In this document: piece by piece, positions 6,487 through 7,420 of the stretch
Layout: every line of letters begins with the position of its first letter
Numbering within the stretch: the first letter of the stretch is position 1
Assembly (NCBI GenBank): GCA_020853515.1
Contig: JADYYU010000339.1
Location: 1 to 7,420 of the forward strand
Direction: 5' to 3'
Length of the DNA: 7,420 nt
From: Chitinophagaceae bacterium
GTDB lineage: Bacteria; Bacteroidota; Bacteroidia; Chitinophagales; Chitinophagaceae
The notes under the pieces: generated by a model
What the model was told of the DNA's origin: nothing
What the model saw: the letters and a program-made list of their open reading frames with translations, nothing else
Databases searched by the model: none
Made by a program: the position numbers and the translations under genes

Positions 6487-6511
6487 TAGTATAATTCAAA
6501 ATTGAATACTA
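6487..6511. repeat. Imperfect inverted repeat abutting the sucD -7 box
   Basis: The outer arms TAGTAT (6487-6492) and ATACTA (6506-6511) are perfectly complementary, and inside them TCAA (6496-6499) pairs with TTGA (6502-6505), with AAT (6493-6495) left unpaired on one side. The right arm overlaps the first two bases of the -7 box at 6510. Position and symmetry suggest an operator for a dimeric regulator, but the block is AT-rich and could be accidental. Confidence 0.4.
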
Positions 6512-6517
6512 CATTTG
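6510..6517 (+). promoter_or_regulatory. -7 box (TAnnTTTG) of the sucD promoter
   Basis: TACATTTG fully matches the Bacteroidota -7 box and is 23 bases before the ATG at 6541, giving a short A-rich leader of about 17 bases. No good TTG is visible at the -33 position. Its position also settles the start of sucD: an upstream in-frame ATG at 6502 would lie before the transcription start. Confidence 0.5.
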
Positions 6518-6540
6518 CACCTCAAAAAAAAATAATACAG

Positions 6541-7410
6541 ATGGGTGTTTTGGTAAATAAAAATAGCAGAGTGATCGTACAGGGATTTACAGGAACTGAA
6601 GGCACATTTCATGCTACGCAAATGATAGAATATGGTACAAACGTGGTAGGTGGCGTTACTCCGGGTAAAGGAGGCAGCACCCATCTCGACAAACCGGTGT
6701 TTAATACAGTGGCTGATGCCGTATCACAGGCCGGTGCGGATGTTTCTATTATTTTTGTACCGCCTGCCTTTGCAGCAGATGCTATCATGGAAGCAGCAGA
6801 TGCCGGAATAAAAGTGATCATTTGTATTACCGAAGGCATTCCGGTGCAGGATATGGTTGTGGCCAAAGAATATCTGAAAGATAAAGATTGCCGGTTGATA
6901 GGCCCTAACTGTCCGGGTGTGATCACGGCTGATGAAGCCAAAGTAGGTATCATGCCGGGTTTTATTTTTAAAAAAGGACCGATTGGTATTGTTTCCAAAT
7001 CGGGTACACTCACCTATGAAGCGGCTGATCAGGTTGTAAAAGCCGGCCTGGGTGTTACCACCGCTATTGGTATCGGAGGCGACCCTATCATTGGTACCAC
7101 TACGCGCGATGCGGTAGAATTGCTGATGAATGATGAAGAAACTAAAGGTATTATCATGATCGGTGAGATTGGTGGTGGTATGGAAGCAGAAGCAGCTAAC
7201 TGGCTGAAAGATAATATGCGCAAGCCGGTTGTTGGTTTTATTGCCGGACAAACCGCACCTGCCGGCAGAAGAATGGGGCACGCGGGCGCCATCGTAGGCG
7301 GTTCGGACGATACGGCCGCTGCCAAAATGAAGATCCTGCGCGAATGCGGAATTCATGTGGTAGATAGTCCGGCTGATATTGGTAAAACCATGGCCGAAGT
7401 ACTCGGCTAA
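6541..7410 (+). CDS. sucD: Succinyl-CoA ligase (ADP/GDP-forming), alpha subunit
   Basis: The alpha subunit of succinyl-CoA synthetase, which with SucC interconverts succinyl-CoA and succinate with substrate-level phosphorylation in the cytoplasmic TCA cycle. 289 residues, complete and normal in length. The N-terminal CoA-binding Rossmann domain begins MGVLVNKNSRVIVQGFTGTEG, with the glycine loop at 15-21 and GGVTPGKGG at 37-45. GPNCPGVI is at 121-128, the ligase domain contains GEIGGGMEAEAANWL, and H247 in RRMGHAGAIVGG is the histidine that is phosphorylated during catalysis. The ATG at 6541 is preferred over the in-frame ATG at 6502, because family members start at this point and the promoter box lies between the two. 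sucC is not in the window; the 10 bases after the stop hold nothing. The gene appears to be transcribed from its own promoter. Confidence 0.97.
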   Translation: MGVLVNKNSRVIVQGFTGTEGTFHATQMIEYGTNVVGGVTPGKGGSTHLDKPVFNTVADAVSQAGADVSIIFVPPAFAADAIMEAADAGIKVIICITEGIPVQDMVVAKEYLKDKDCRLIGPNCPGVITADEAKVGIMPGFIFKKGPIGIVSKSGTLTYEAADQVVKAGLGVTTAIGIGGDPIIGTTTRDAVELLMNDEETKGIIMIGEIGGGMEAEAANWLKDNMRKPVVGFIAGQTAPAGRRMGHAGAIVGGSDDTAAAKMKILRECGIHVVDSPADIGKTMAEVLG

Positions 7411-7420
7411 GCTACGATCA

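Noticed and set aside
6502..6540. Upstream in-frame ATG extending SucD by 13 residues
   Set aside because: The -7 promoter box lies at 6510-6517, inside the extension, and SucD proteins start at the residue encoded at 6541.
6724..7356. 210-codon minus-strand reading frame, His/Asn/Phe-rich
   Set aside because: It is wholly antisense to sucD, with no recognisable domain; the composition is typical of a shadow frame.

Overview
The window looks like a chromosomal segment from a Bacteroidota bacterium, most plausibly of the Chitinophagales/Sphingobacteriales type. The main reasons are a complete PorX (a receiver plus PglZ-domain response regulator known from Bacteroidota with type IX secretion), several matches to the Bacteroidota -7 promoter box TAnnTTTG just upstream of start codons, and the absence of clear Shine-Dalgarno sequences. 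No tRNA, rRNA, CRISPR array, transposase or phage gene is visible.

Layout. The left arm (1-2041) is on the minus strand: the N-terminal 185 codons of a CbpA-type DnaJ co-chaperone, cut by the window edge, and upstream of it a 454-residue exported protein of unknown function with a long lysine/glutamate/alanine-rich middle. A 191-base divergent gap (2042-2232) holds small repeats that could be an operator. Everything to the right is on the plus strand: porX; a 55-codon two-helix membrane microprotein that I identified by reading the gap; a Rossmann/DUF2520 protein starting 1 base after it; a 162-base gap with a nested hairpin; a GT39/ArnT-like polytopic membrane glycosyltransferase; a 211-base gap rich in inverted repeats; and sucD (succinyl-CoA ligase alpha subunit), complete.

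How the genes relate. The set reads as ordinary chromosome rather than as one pathway: protein folding (DnaJ), regulation of secretion and envelope (PorX), a dehydrogenase-like enzyme of unknown substrate, envelope glycan or lipid glycosylation (GT39) and the TCA cycle (SucD). The only tight coupling is the microprotein with the DUF2520 gene, probably co-transcribed with or just downstream of porX. I do not see a new multi-gene system. The items most worth a second look are the uncharacterised exported protein, the microprotein/DUF2520 pair, the A7 tract that decides the C-terminus of the glycosyltransferase, and the inverted repeats around the porX and sucD promoters.
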